8,330 nt of DNA from JAGOTP01 sp964443315 (GCA_964443315.1 CAYUCP010000032.1:1-8330); one strand, 5' to 3'. Positions 1 to 5,243 are shown, counted from the stretch's first letter. The notes: generated from the letters alone by a model not told the origin. Program-made: numbers and translations.

Positions 1-30
1 GACAGCGCTGTAATGAGGAGAAGCGTCTAT

Positions 31-48
31 GGCGCAATTCTTTGCGCC
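31..48 (+). repeat. Perfect 7 bp stem-loop
   Basis: GGCGCAA (31-37) and TTGCGCC (42-48) are perfect reverse complements around the four-base loop TTCT. No T-run follows, so it is not a typical intrinsic terminator on the + strand. It begins at the last base of an ATG (29-31) that has AGGAG 8 bases upstream and opens a 16-codon ORF ending at 79. The stem could therefore lie at the start of a very short translated ORF, but it could equally be part of an RNA element. Confidence 0.45.
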
Positions 49-94
49 CTTACGAGCGGATCTTGTTTGGACTCTGTAGATCAGGCGTATTCTG

Positions 95-192
95 TCTCGC
101 TACGAAGAATAGTTAGTCGGTCGCTACATGATTACAGACGGTTGCTGGCGAGGGTATCAAGTAATTTCAGAAGACTACTTCCTCGTAGCAGA
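95..192 (+). repeat. Nested and competing inverted repeats, possible RNA fold
   Basis: GCTACGA (99-105) pairs with TCGTAGC (183-189), and the stem continues as TCT (95-97) with AGA (190-192) if C98 is bulged, giving 10 bp. An inner stem pairs CGAGG (149-153) with CCTCG (181-185) and AAGTA (159-163) with TACTT (176-180), leaving GTATC bulged. The two pairings share bases 183-185, so they compete at that edge. Either strand could be the transcribed one. No known RNA family was recognised. Confidence 0.3.
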
Positions 193-397
193 GAATACGG
201 CGGTTTGGTCGGTGCCGGATTGATTTCTTGCTCCTAATGTATAGTTTATGAATTATCTTCGTCGCAATGAAGGTAGTTAGCACTGAATGTTTAGCAGTCA
301 GGATCGATTGCGCAACTTGTGGGCGGGAGATTGTTAGTCGCTTGTCCTGAGCGTCTAGCTCAGCTCCTCGCTACCTATTTTGTCGGTAAAGAGGGAA

Positions 398-426
398 TTG
401 GCATGCCACGTGATTTGTGGAATGCT
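398..426 (+). promoter_or_regulatory. Candidate promoter and palindrome of the pirin gene
   Basis: TTGGCA at 398-403 matches the sigma-70 -35 consensus at five of six positions. Exactly 17 bases later lies AATGCT (421-426), only a three-of-six match to the -10 consensus. Transcription would start about 15 bases before the ATG at 449. The 10 bp palindrome TGGCATGCCA (399-408) overlaps the -35 box and abuts CACGTG (407-412), so a repressor could bind here. The weak -10 box keeps confidence low. Confidence 0.3.
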
Positions 427-448
427 GCTCCAAAACAAGTCGTCTAGT

Positions 449-1150
449 ATGATTACACGCATTGAGGCCAAGCGACGTTACCGACAGCGGTACGAGTGGT
501 TAGATACCTACTATCTTTTTTCGTTTGCCAATTATTTTGATCCTTCCAATCTCGAATTTGGCACACTCCGTGTCTTTAACGACGATCGAATCAACGCCTA
601 TTCAGGCTTTGATGAGCACAGTCATGACAACATGGAAATCGTCACAATCATGTTGGATGGTCGGCTAACGCATCGAGATAGTCTCGGAAATGTCGAGACG
701 ATCAAAGCGGGAGAGATTCAGCGCATGTCAGCTGGAACGGGCGTAGTTCATGCTGAAAAGAATTTGGATGACGAACCGGTTCACTTGTACCAGTTGTGGT
801 TCTATCCGCAAACAGAGAACCTTGCGCCAAGTTATGTGCAAGCAGATTTTTCGTACATTGAACCAAATAAGCTTGTCCCGGTTGTTTCGAATCAGCCGAC
901 GGAAGGGGTGTTATCGATGTCGGCTGACGCTACGATCTATCGAGCGGATTTGGAGAGCGGTCAGTCGCTTTTGTATACGTTGCAGCCAGACAGAGGAATA
1001 TTTATCTACATTGAAGCTGGTGAGCTCATTATTAATGATCAAGTATTTCAAACAGGCGATCAGGCAAGAATTTCTTCAGAATCGAGCCTCACCTGTAAGG
1101 CAGAACAGGGAGCAAAGTTCATTTGTATTGATGTAGGTTCTGTGAAGTAG
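449..1150 (+). CDS. Pirin family protein (bicupin)
   Basis: This is a 233-residue member of the pirin family, two-domain cupins that bind one metal ion. Several bacterial members, such as E. coli YhhW, show quercetin 2,3-dioxygenase activity, while the natural role of most is unknown. The N-terminal cupin carries the pirin signature: WLDTYYLFSFANYFDP at 17-32, then EHSHDNMEIVT and QRMSAGTGVVHAE. All four expected metal ligands are present: H57, H59, H101 and E103. The second cupin (about 140-230) is more divergent, as is usual. Length matches YhhW-type proteins (about 230 residues). The start at 449 is chosen because MITRIEA aligns with family N-termini; a TTG at 380 and an ATG at 422 are in frame but add unconserved residues. 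No Shine-Dalgarno is visible. It converges on the DUF2207-type gene and is probably a cytoplasmic single-gene unit. The substrate cannot be told from sequence. Confidence 0.93.
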   Translation: MITRIEAKRRYRQRYEWLDTYYLFSFANYFDPSNLEFGTLRVFNDDRINAYSGFDEHSHDNMEIVTIMLDGRLTHRDSLGNVETIKAGEIQRMSAGTGVVHAEKNLDDEPVHLYQLWFYPQTENLAPSYVQADFSYIEPNKLVPVVSNQPTEGVLSMSADATIYRADLESGQSLLYTLQPDRGIFIYIEAGELIINDQVFQTGDQARISSESSLTCKAEQGAKFICIDVGSVK

Positions 1151-1151
1151 A

Positions 1152-1189
1152 AGCACAGAGAAGAAATTATTTGGTTCTCTTCTCGTGTT
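1152..1189. terminator. Bulged stem-loop between convergent genes
   Basis: The short gap between the two convergent stop codons and the adjoining 3' coding end can fold. GAGAAG (1158-1163) pairs with CTTCTC (1179-1184), and AGCAC (1152-1156) pairs with GTGTT (1185-1189) around a bulged A1157. The total is 11 bp, including one G-T pair, with a 15-base AT-rich loop. It lies directly after the pirin stop. The sequence after it on the + strand is CTTTG, not a strong T-run, so termination function is uncertain. Confidence 0.35.
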
Positions 1190-2072
1190 CTTTGATAATC
1201 GCAAAGCCAGACAAATAAAAACCTCGCCACTCTTTGTTGATATCGAGTGCAACGGAATAGGGGAGGAGTTCGTGTTTTTTCTCACCCACCCACTTAGGTG
1301 CATCGTGAAAACCAAGGCGATCTTTTTCGGCGACCTCTATGTAGCGCGCTAGCCCCCGCACTTGCTCGCGAGCAAGTGCGCCTTCTTTGCTCAGACGTGG
1401 CATGAAATACAAAATGGGCGCGATGAGGGCGATCTGAATAAAAATCCACATGTGTTGCGGGTCGGTTCCTCTGGACTCTAGGAATGCAAACAGGCCATAC
1501 GTCCAAGCGAGGAGAAGTGTCCCACTTACCACGTACAAGTGAAGTGGGTTGAATGTAAACCAGCCGCGCTTTACCAGGCGCTTGTTTACAAGAGTTTCAA
1601 ACAGGCGAAAGGCGAGCTGACATTCGCTTGACCACTTTGCGAGCGTTGCGCTCCCGGCTTCTTCATCGCCCGGCTCTGAAAACGTGTAACGCATCAAGCG
1701 TTTCAGGACTTTTTGTTCCACTTCATCCATGGGAAGGGAGGATGTTTGTCGTTCTACTTTGAAAAACACGTAATTATTTACGTCCGTGCGTTCAAGCCGC
1801 ACGATCCGTCTTCGCTCAAGGTCGAGAATAAGGCCGAGAAATGCCCCATAGGTCGCGCCTTGAGCGAGAAGCGCGCCAGCTTCATAGGGTTTGATCTCGT
1901 GAATGAGTTCTTCATTCGGAATGATGACGCCGCGTCCACGTTTGTCTCGACCGAGAATGAGCCAAAAGAAGCTTACAATGCTTACGTTGGCGATCACGAG
2001 CCGGAGCCAATCCGGGATACGGTCGAGAAACATGACAACAGTGTAGCAAGAAGTCTGTTGAGTGGTGGACAT
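1167..2072 (-). CDS. DUF2207/YciQ-type membrane protein, C-terminal module only
   Basis: The 301-residue protein resembles the C-terminal part of DUF2207 (YciQ-like) predicted membrane proteins. Seen in order: a membrane helix at about 23-41, the family motif GRDKRGRGVIIP (41-52), PYEAGALL (62-69), a soluble segment with winged-helix-like character (about 75-170), two more membrane helices (about 178-197 and 209-224), and the conserved tail EVAEKDRLGF...ELLPYSVALDINKEW. Full-length relatives begin with a signal peptide and a large extracytoplasmic beta domain; both are missing here, and the sequence upstream does not encode them in this frame. ATG 2070-2072 is the longest start, and ATG 2031-2033 (residue 14) is an equally plausible one; neither has a Shine-Dalgarno. 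Function is unknown for the family. Residues 231-239 are encoded by a perfect 24 bp palindrome. Confidence 0.8.
   Translation of the reverse strand: MSTTQQTSCYTVVMFLDRIPDWLRLVIANVSIVSFFWLILGRDKRGRGVIIPNEELIHEIKPYEAGALLAQGATYGAFLGLILDLERRRIVRLERTDVNNYVFFKVERQTSSLPMDEVEQKVLKRLMRYTFSEPGDEEAGSATLAKWSSECQLAFRLFETLVNKRLVKRGWFTFNPLHLYVVSGTLLLAWTYGLFAFLESRGTDPQHMWIFIQIALIAPILYFMPRLSKEGALAREQVRGLARYIEVAEKDRLGFHDAPKWVGEKKHELLPYSVALDINKEWRGFYLSGFAIIKEHEKRTK
1357..1380. repeat. Perfect 24 bp palindrome inside a coding region
   Basis: CGCACTTGCTCG (1357-1368) is followed with no spacer by its exact reverse complement (1369-1380). As single-stranded nucleic acid it can form a 10 bp stem with a CGCG loop; as duplex it could extrude a cruciform. 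A second palindrome, TAGCGCGCTA, lies 5 bases before it at 1342-1351. It encodes residues GALAREQVR of the DUF2207-type protein, which align with the family without a gap from memory, so it does not look like an insertion. Confidence 0.85.
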
Positions 2073-2074
2073 GA

Positions 2075-2097
2075 CTTTGAAAAAGGCAGTTTCAAAG
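2075..2097 (-). repeat. Stem-loop just upstream of the DUF2207-type start codon
   Basis: CTTTGAAA (2075-2082) and TTTCAAAG (2090-2097) are perfect 8-base complements around a 7-base loop. In the minus-strand mRNA the stem ends two bases before the ATG at 2072, or about 40 bases before the alternative ATG at 2033. It could hinder ribosome entry at the first of these. It is AT-rich and of modest stability, so it may have no role. Confidence 0.4.
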
Positions 2098-2150
2098 GCG
2101 ATATCAAGGATAGGGGCAAGGCATATGGTTTAGAGAAAAAGCGGTATACC

Positions 2151-2179
2151 TTGCCAAAAGTGGCTATTTATGCTATATT
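2151..2179 (+). promoter_or_regulatory. Strong sigma-70 promoter of the ABC-F leader
   Basis: TTGCCA (2151-2156) and TATATT (2174-2179) each match the consensus at five of six positions and are separated by exactly 17 bases. TGC at 2171-2173 supplies an extended -10 element. The predicted start of transcription is about 2186-2187, coinciding with the ATG at 2187-2189. The palindrome GGTATACC (2143-2150) abuts the -35 box and might be an operator. This is the best promoter in the window. Confidence 0.72.
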
Positions 2180-2186
2180 TGCCTGT

Positions 2187-2291
2187 ATGCATTCGCGCTA
2201 CCGCAAACCTCGCTACCAGAATCGCGGCGGAATCAACGCCGGCTGTTTTTGTATTGGGCGAGATTTTTCGGTCACGCATGGCGCTGTCTAG
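2187..2291 (+). CDS. Putative 34-residue leader peptide, leaderless ORF
   Basis: An ORF starts with ATG at the predicted transcription start and ends at TAG 2289-2291. The peptide begins MHSRYRKPRYQNRGG, is rich in Arg, Lys and Tyr, and contains a GCFCIG segment near its middle. It matches no family I recognise. Its place between a strong promoter and a terminator in front of an ABC-F gene suggests a regulatory leader peptide rather than a functional protein. Its codons 13-19 span hairpin 2225-2241, and codons 23-28 span the proposed antiterminator strand at 2254-2268. Translation would require leaderless initiation, which bacteria can do at a 5'-terminal AUG. The ORF may also be fortuitous. 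Confidence 0.35.
   Translation: MHSRYRKPRYQNRGGINAGCFCIGRDFSVTHGAV
2225..2250 (+). repeat. First terminator-like hairpin in the ABC-F leader
   Basis: CGGCG (2225-2229) pairs with CGCCG (2237-2241) around a seven-base loop, followed by GCTG and five T's (2246-2250). The downstream part, GTTTTTGTATT (2245-2255), recurs exactly after the main terminator stem (2354-2364). It may be a pause hairpin or weak terminator. CGCC (2237-2240) can alternatively pair with GGCG (2257-2260), which would block the proposed antiterminator. Confidence 0.35.
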
Positions 2292-2328
2292 ATTCCATCG
2301 GAAGCGCGAAACGAACCCGAAATCCACG

Positions 2329-2359
2329 AAAACGCCCAGTACACCAGCTGGGCGTTTTT
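2329..2359 (+). terminator. Intrinsic terminator upstream of the ABC-F gene
   Basis: AAAACGCCCAG (2329-2339) and CTGGGCGTTTT (2348-2358) are perfect 11-base complements around the loop TACACCAG, and the run of T's is 2355-2359. The GC-rich core is 7 bp. It ends 30 bases before the ABC-F ATG. As it lies after the strong promoter and before the gene it would reduce ABC-F transcription unless antiterminated. Alternatively it ends an independent small RNA of about 170 nt. Confidence 0.8.
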
Positions 2360-2389
2360 GTATTCGTTTTTTTCTTCCCATTTACTTTT

Positions 2390-3862
2390 ATGTTACTCCT
2401 CAAGAATCTCAAGAAAACTCTCTACGGAACAACCTTGTTCGAAAACCTTTCCCTCACCGTTAACTTGCGCGAACGGGTAGGGCTCGTTGGCGTAAATGGC
2501 TCTGGAAAATCAACTTTGCTCAAAATGATATTGGGCATGGAAGAAGCGGATTCAGGTACAATCGATACCCAAGATGAGCGAATTGGCTATCTCCCGCAAG
2601 AAATCGTGTGTGAACCAACCGATACGGTGGCAAGTTTCCTCGGTGCGTATGAGCACAGTGATTGGCAAAAGCCACTGCGTAAAGTTGGGTTGGATGTAGA
2701 CCTCTTAGAAGTCCCGGTGCAAGCACTGAGTGGAGGCCAGAAAACAAAGCTTGCGCTTGCGAAAGTCCTCATGGATCGGCCGACAATGCTCCTTCTTGAT
2801 GAGCCGACGAACCACCTTGATAAGGCAACGCTCCATTGGCTAGAAGACTTCCTCCTGCATTTTCCAGGGGGTGTGTTAATTGTGTCTCATGATCGTGAGC
2901 TCTTGAGTCGTGTCGTGACTAAGATTCTGGAAATTGATCCGGCGAATAATACGGTTCATGAATATATTGGAAATTACGAAGCGTATCTCGAGCAGCGTGA
3001 GAAGCGAATGGAGCGTTGGGCGATGCGCTACGAAGATCAGCAGCAAGAAAAGAAGCGTTTGGAGCAATGGTTGGTCTTGAAGCGCCAGCAGGCGTCCGTG
3101 CATCCGAATCCGGCGACGGGGCGTTTGATTCGGAATATCGAAAAACGTCTTGAACGCGAAATCCTTGATAAGCCGATCGCTCGACCGCTCGATGCGACGG
3201 TGATGCGTCAAGGCGATTTGTCGGGCGAGGTTCATGCAAGTAAGCGTGTACTCTTGCTTGATCACGTCTCAAAAATATTCGGTGACCGTCAGGTCTTGCG
3301 TGATGTTTCGTTTGAAGTGCGTGGGTCGGAACGGGTCTTGCTGGTGGGAGAAAACGGATCCGGCAAGACAACGCTTCTGAAGCTCATCTTGGGAGAGCTT
3401 GAAGCCGATAGCGGAGAAATCCGTATTGGAGACAATGTGCAGATTGGCTACTTCTCACAGGAGCATGACGTGCTCGACAAAGAAAATACCGTTATGGACG
3501 AGTTCCTTCGCACAGATCGTATGCGTCAGAGGCCTGACAACCCACGAAGTGCGCTCGGCGCCTTTCTCTTCAAAGGCGAAGCGGTCTACAAAGAAGTCGG
3601 AACGTTGAGTCAGGGCGAGCGCGTTCGTTTGACGTTCGCCAAGCTGATGCATCAAGAGAATCAATTACTTATCTTGGATGAACCAACCAACCACTTGGAT
3701 ATTCTGTCACGTGAAGTGATTGAAGAAGCCTTGAGCCAGTATCAGGGCGCGTGTGTCATCGTGTCGCACGATCGATTCTTCTTGAAGAGTATCGGAGTCA
3801 CTCGTATTCTCGAATTGAAAGATGGTGAAGTGACCGAATTCTATAAGGCAAAGCCAAACTGA
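2390..3862 (+). CDS. ABC-F family ATPase, ribosome-associated
   Basis: ABC-F proteins have two ATPase cassettes and no membrane domain; they bind the ribosomal E site and either rescue stalled ribosomes or displace antibiotics. This 490-residue protein has cassette 1 with Walker A GVNGSGKS (34-41), signature LSGGQ (113-117), Walker B LLLDE (134-138) and H167. The linker, with two charged helices (about 195-260), is the part that contacts P-site tRNA in the family. Cassette 2 has GENGSGKT (320-327), LSQGE (406-410), LLILDE (426-431) and H460. Both catalytic Glu residues and both DEPTNHLD motifs are intact. Lysine-to-signature distance is 73 residues in cassette 1 and 80 in cassette 2, so the usual arm insertion is absent, and there is no C-terminal extension. 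The start at ATG 2390 is chosen because upstream in-frame codons run through the terminator. A pyrimidine-rich stretch, not a Shine-Dalgarno, precedes it. Subfamily and any resistance role are undetermined. Confidence 0.95.
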   Translation: MLLLKNLKKTLYGTTLFENLSLTVNLRERVGLVGVNGSGKSTLLKMILGMEEADSGTIDTQDERIGYLPQEIVCEPTDTVASFLGAYEHSDWQKPLRKVGLDVDLLEVPVQALSGGQKTKLALAKVLMDRPTMLLLDEPTNHLDKATLHWLEDFLLHFPGGVLIVSHDRELLSRVVTKILEIDPANNTVHEYIGNYEAYLEQREKRMERWAMRYEDQQQEKKRLEQWLVLKRQQASVHPNPATGRLIRNIEKRLEREILDKPIARPLDATVMRQGDLSGEVHASKRVLLLDHVSKIFGDRQVLRDVSFEVRGSERVLLVGENGSGKTTLLKLILGELEADSGEIRIGDNVQIGYFSQEHDVLDKENTVMDEFLRTDRMRQRPDNPRSALGAFLFKGEAVYKEVGTLSQGERVRLTFAKLMHQENQLLILDEPTNHLDILSREVIEEALSQYQGACVIVSHDRFFLKSIGVTRILELKDGEVTEFYKAKPN

Positions 3863-4665
3863 CCTGTTGGTGAGACAGGTGTCGCTTGCAGTTGCTTACC
3901 ACCTAGCGGAAAATCAAATTCGGCACTGACCGGGCCGTGATCCGAACCTGGTATATCACGATGTGTAGAGGTGCCGCGAAGGTCTGGGCGTAAGGAAGAA
4001 GATAAAAGAATGTAGTCAAAGCGGACGCCTTGGTTCCAGCCTCGTGCATCGTTCGCATATGCCCACCAAGAGTAACTACGTGCTTCTGGATGAAGCGTAC
4101 GGAACGTGTCGATGAATCCAAGATCTAGCAGCGTTTGGAACGCTGCCCGTTCCTCGGAGCTACAGCCGGGAAACTCGGCTGCATCTGGGATGCCGACGTC
4201 GAGAGATGTATGGGCGACATTCAGATCGCCGCACACAATAACTGGTTTCTGCGGAAGAAGCGTTGCAAGATAGGTGCGCAACGCTTCTTCCCAGGCCAGG
4301 CGAAACGGAAGGCGTGTATAGCCGATCTGTGAGTTCGGAGCATACACATTTACCAGAAAAAAGCGGTCGAACTCAGCGGTGAGCGCTCGGCCTTCGCGGT
4401 CAAATTCTGGGCTGCCTATTCCACGTGTGACGCTGTGTGGTTCTTGTTTCGTGAGAATTGCGACGCCGCTATAGCCGCTTCGTTCGGCAGAGTGCCAGTA
4501 AGAACTGTAGCCGGCAAAACAGGGGACATGTTGATCCAAATCGTGCTCGCTAATCTTGGTTTCTTGAAGACAAACGACATCAGGATTGGTCTCAGATACC
4601 CAGTCTAGAAACCCCTTATTCAAAATCGAACGAATCCCATTTACGTTCCAAGAAACAAGTCGCAT
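3841..4665 (-). CDS. xth: Exodeoxyribonuclease III (AP endonuclease)
   Basis: Members of the exonuclease III (Xth/ExoA) family cleave DNA 5' to abasic sites and remove 3' blocking groups in base-excision repair. The 274-residue protein shows the endonuclease/exonuclease/phosphatase fold from residue 1 (MRLVSWNVNGIRS). Expected catalytic and metal residues are visible: N7, E35 (CLQETK), Y108 (NVYAPN), D147 and N149 (CGDLNVAH), the RFDYIL motif with D217, and D242/H243 (SDHGPV). The family core ends near residue 252; the last 22 residues look like an unconserved extension, and their coding sequence runs 22 bp into the end of the convergent ABC-F gene. The start is 9 bp after the stop of the upstream unknown gene, so the two are probably co-transcribed. 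No Shine-Dalgarno is present. Cytoplasmic, acting on the nucleoid. Confidence 0.95.
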   Translation of the reverse strand: MRLVSWNVNGIRSILNKGFLDWVSETNPDVVCLQETKISEHDLDQHVPCFAGYSSYWHSAERSGYSGVAILTKQEPHSVTRGIGSPEFDREGRALTAEFDRFFLVNVYAPNSQIGYTRLPFRLAWEEALRTYLATLLPQKPVIVCGDLNVAHTSLDVGIPDAAEFPGCSSEERAAFQTLLDLGFIDTFRTLHPEARSYSWWAYANDARGWNQGVRFDYILLSSSLRPDLRGTSTHRDIPGSDHGPVSAEFDFPLGGKQLQATPVSPTGQFGFAL

Positions 4666-4674
4666 GTGATAGTG

Positions 4675-5235
4675 CTACGCGACTAATCTCCCCTCATGAT
4701 AGCGATAGTCGATTTTATCGGCGGCGTCCCGGAACGGTGTTGCGCGAATGATCTCCAGCGCTTTTTCTTCGAAGGGTTGAAAACTGGTCGGAAGAATGTT
4801 GATGAGTCGTTCGGAGGTGAGCTCTGATGGAAATAGGAGCGAAGGGATATAGCCAAGGCGGAGTAAATACCAGGCGGCGATAAACAAGGAGCACGGGTAT
4901 TTTTTGGCGCGAACGTAGTCGCAGATTTGATCTCGAATAGCGGGCTTTTCTAAGGCGTTGATGATGTGATCGCAGAGGGGAATAAGCTGTGATTCACGCG
5001 CCATGACATCTGGTCTGAAGCCTTGTTCTTTAAGCCACCCTTGGAACCCATGATAATTGAAGGTCGGATCTGGAAAGGAGTAGTCGTCGATCAAGACGAC
5101 AAGTGAGCTTCGGTCACGTGCGTAGGTTTGGGAAAGTTCCTTTAAAATCGCGAGCGAAAGGGATTGCTCTTCGCTAATGTGGTTGTTCGTGTAAATGTGA
5201 GCGTATTCAATCGAAACTTGTTTAGGAGGGCGCAT
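4675..5235 (-). CDS. Conserved-looking protein of unknown function
   Basis: I do not recognise this 186-residue protein. It has no signal peptide or membrane segment. Composition and the even mix of acidic, aromatic and hydrophobic residues look like a real soluble protein. Visible blocks include LVVLIDDYSFPDP (45-57), FQGWLKEQGFRPD (64-76), ESQLIPLCDHIINAL (81-95) and a hydrophobic helix around 115-135. The IDDY and E81/C88/D89/H90 cluster are candidates for a functional site, but no catalytic class can be assigned. ATG 5233-5235 is chosen; an ATG at 5299-5301 would extend it 22 residues across the divergent gene's start. It is followed after 9 bp by exonuclease III in the same direction, suggesting an operon and a possible link to nucleic acid, though this is only context. 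Confidence 0.75.
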   Translation of the reverse strand: MRPPKQVSIEYAHIYTNNHISEEQSLSLAILKELSQTYARDRSSLVVLIDDYSFPDPTFNYHGFQGWLKEQGFRPDVMARESQLIPLCDHIINALEKPAIRDQICDYVRAKKYPCSLFIAAWYLLRLGYIPSLLFPSELTSERLINILPTSFQPFEEKALEIIRATPFRDAADKIDYRYHEGRLVA

Positions 5236-5243
5236 ACAGCGTG

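Larger units (their letters stand above)
1..448. other. Gene-free region upstream of the pirin gene
   Basis: I see no convincing protein gene in this stretch. A frame is open from position 1 to a TAA at 235-237, but its translation is dominated by Ser, Arg and Leu and matches no family I know. No tRNA T-arm consensus, RNase P, tmRNA or SRP RNA motif was found. What can be seen are inverted repeats: a perfect 7 bp hairpin at 31-48, a bulged stem at 149-185, a long-range pairing of 95-105 with 183-192, and a 6 bp hairpin at 347-363. The heptamer TCGCTAC occurs three times (97, 121, 368). A TATAGT box sits at 240-245 but has no good -35 partner. The region could hold a structured RNA, a long 5' leader or degraded sequence. 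Confidence 0.5.
2187..2389 (+). promoter_or_regulatory. Candidate transcription attenuator of the ABC-F gene
   Basis: The leader RNA offers two mutually exclusive folds. In the OFF form, 2329-2339 pairs with 2348-2358, making the intrinsic terminator. In the ON form, TTGGGCG (2254-2260) plus TTTTT (2264-2268) pairs with GAAAACGCCCAG (2328-2339), giving 12 pairs with two G-U wobbles and a three-base bulge AGA. This antiterminator takes away the terminator's left arm. The upstream strand lies inside the 34-codon ORF, so ribosome position could decide which fold forms. Ribosome-mediated attenuation is established for several antibiotic-resistance ABC-F genes; its presence here is inferred from pairing only. 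Confidence 0.5.

Noticed and set aside
13..237. 74-codon ORF on the + strand near the window start
   Set aside because: Composition is heavy in Ser, Arg and Leu, no domain motif is visible, and it overlaps possible RNA stems. The frame is open from position 1, so a partial gene cannot be fully excluded.
365..2217. CCTCGCTACC occurring at 365-374 region and 2208-2217 region
   Set aside because: Dozens of repeated 10-mers are expected by chance in a window of this length, and the flanks do not match.
1713..2291. 192-codon + strand ORF antisense to the DUF2207-type gene
   Set aside because: It mirrors the opposite-strand gene and its upstream sequence. Only its last 34 codons, which lie after the promoter, merit interest as a leader ORF.
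2919..3371. 150-codon minus-strand ORF inside the ABC-F gene
   Set aside because: It is antisense to clear ABC-F linker and second cassette sequence and is rich in Arg, Pro, Ser and His, typical of a shadow frame.
3862..3880. ACCTGT/ACAGGT hairpin after the ABC-F stop
   Set aside because: The stem is only 6 bp and no T-run follows on either strand, so I do not call a terminator.
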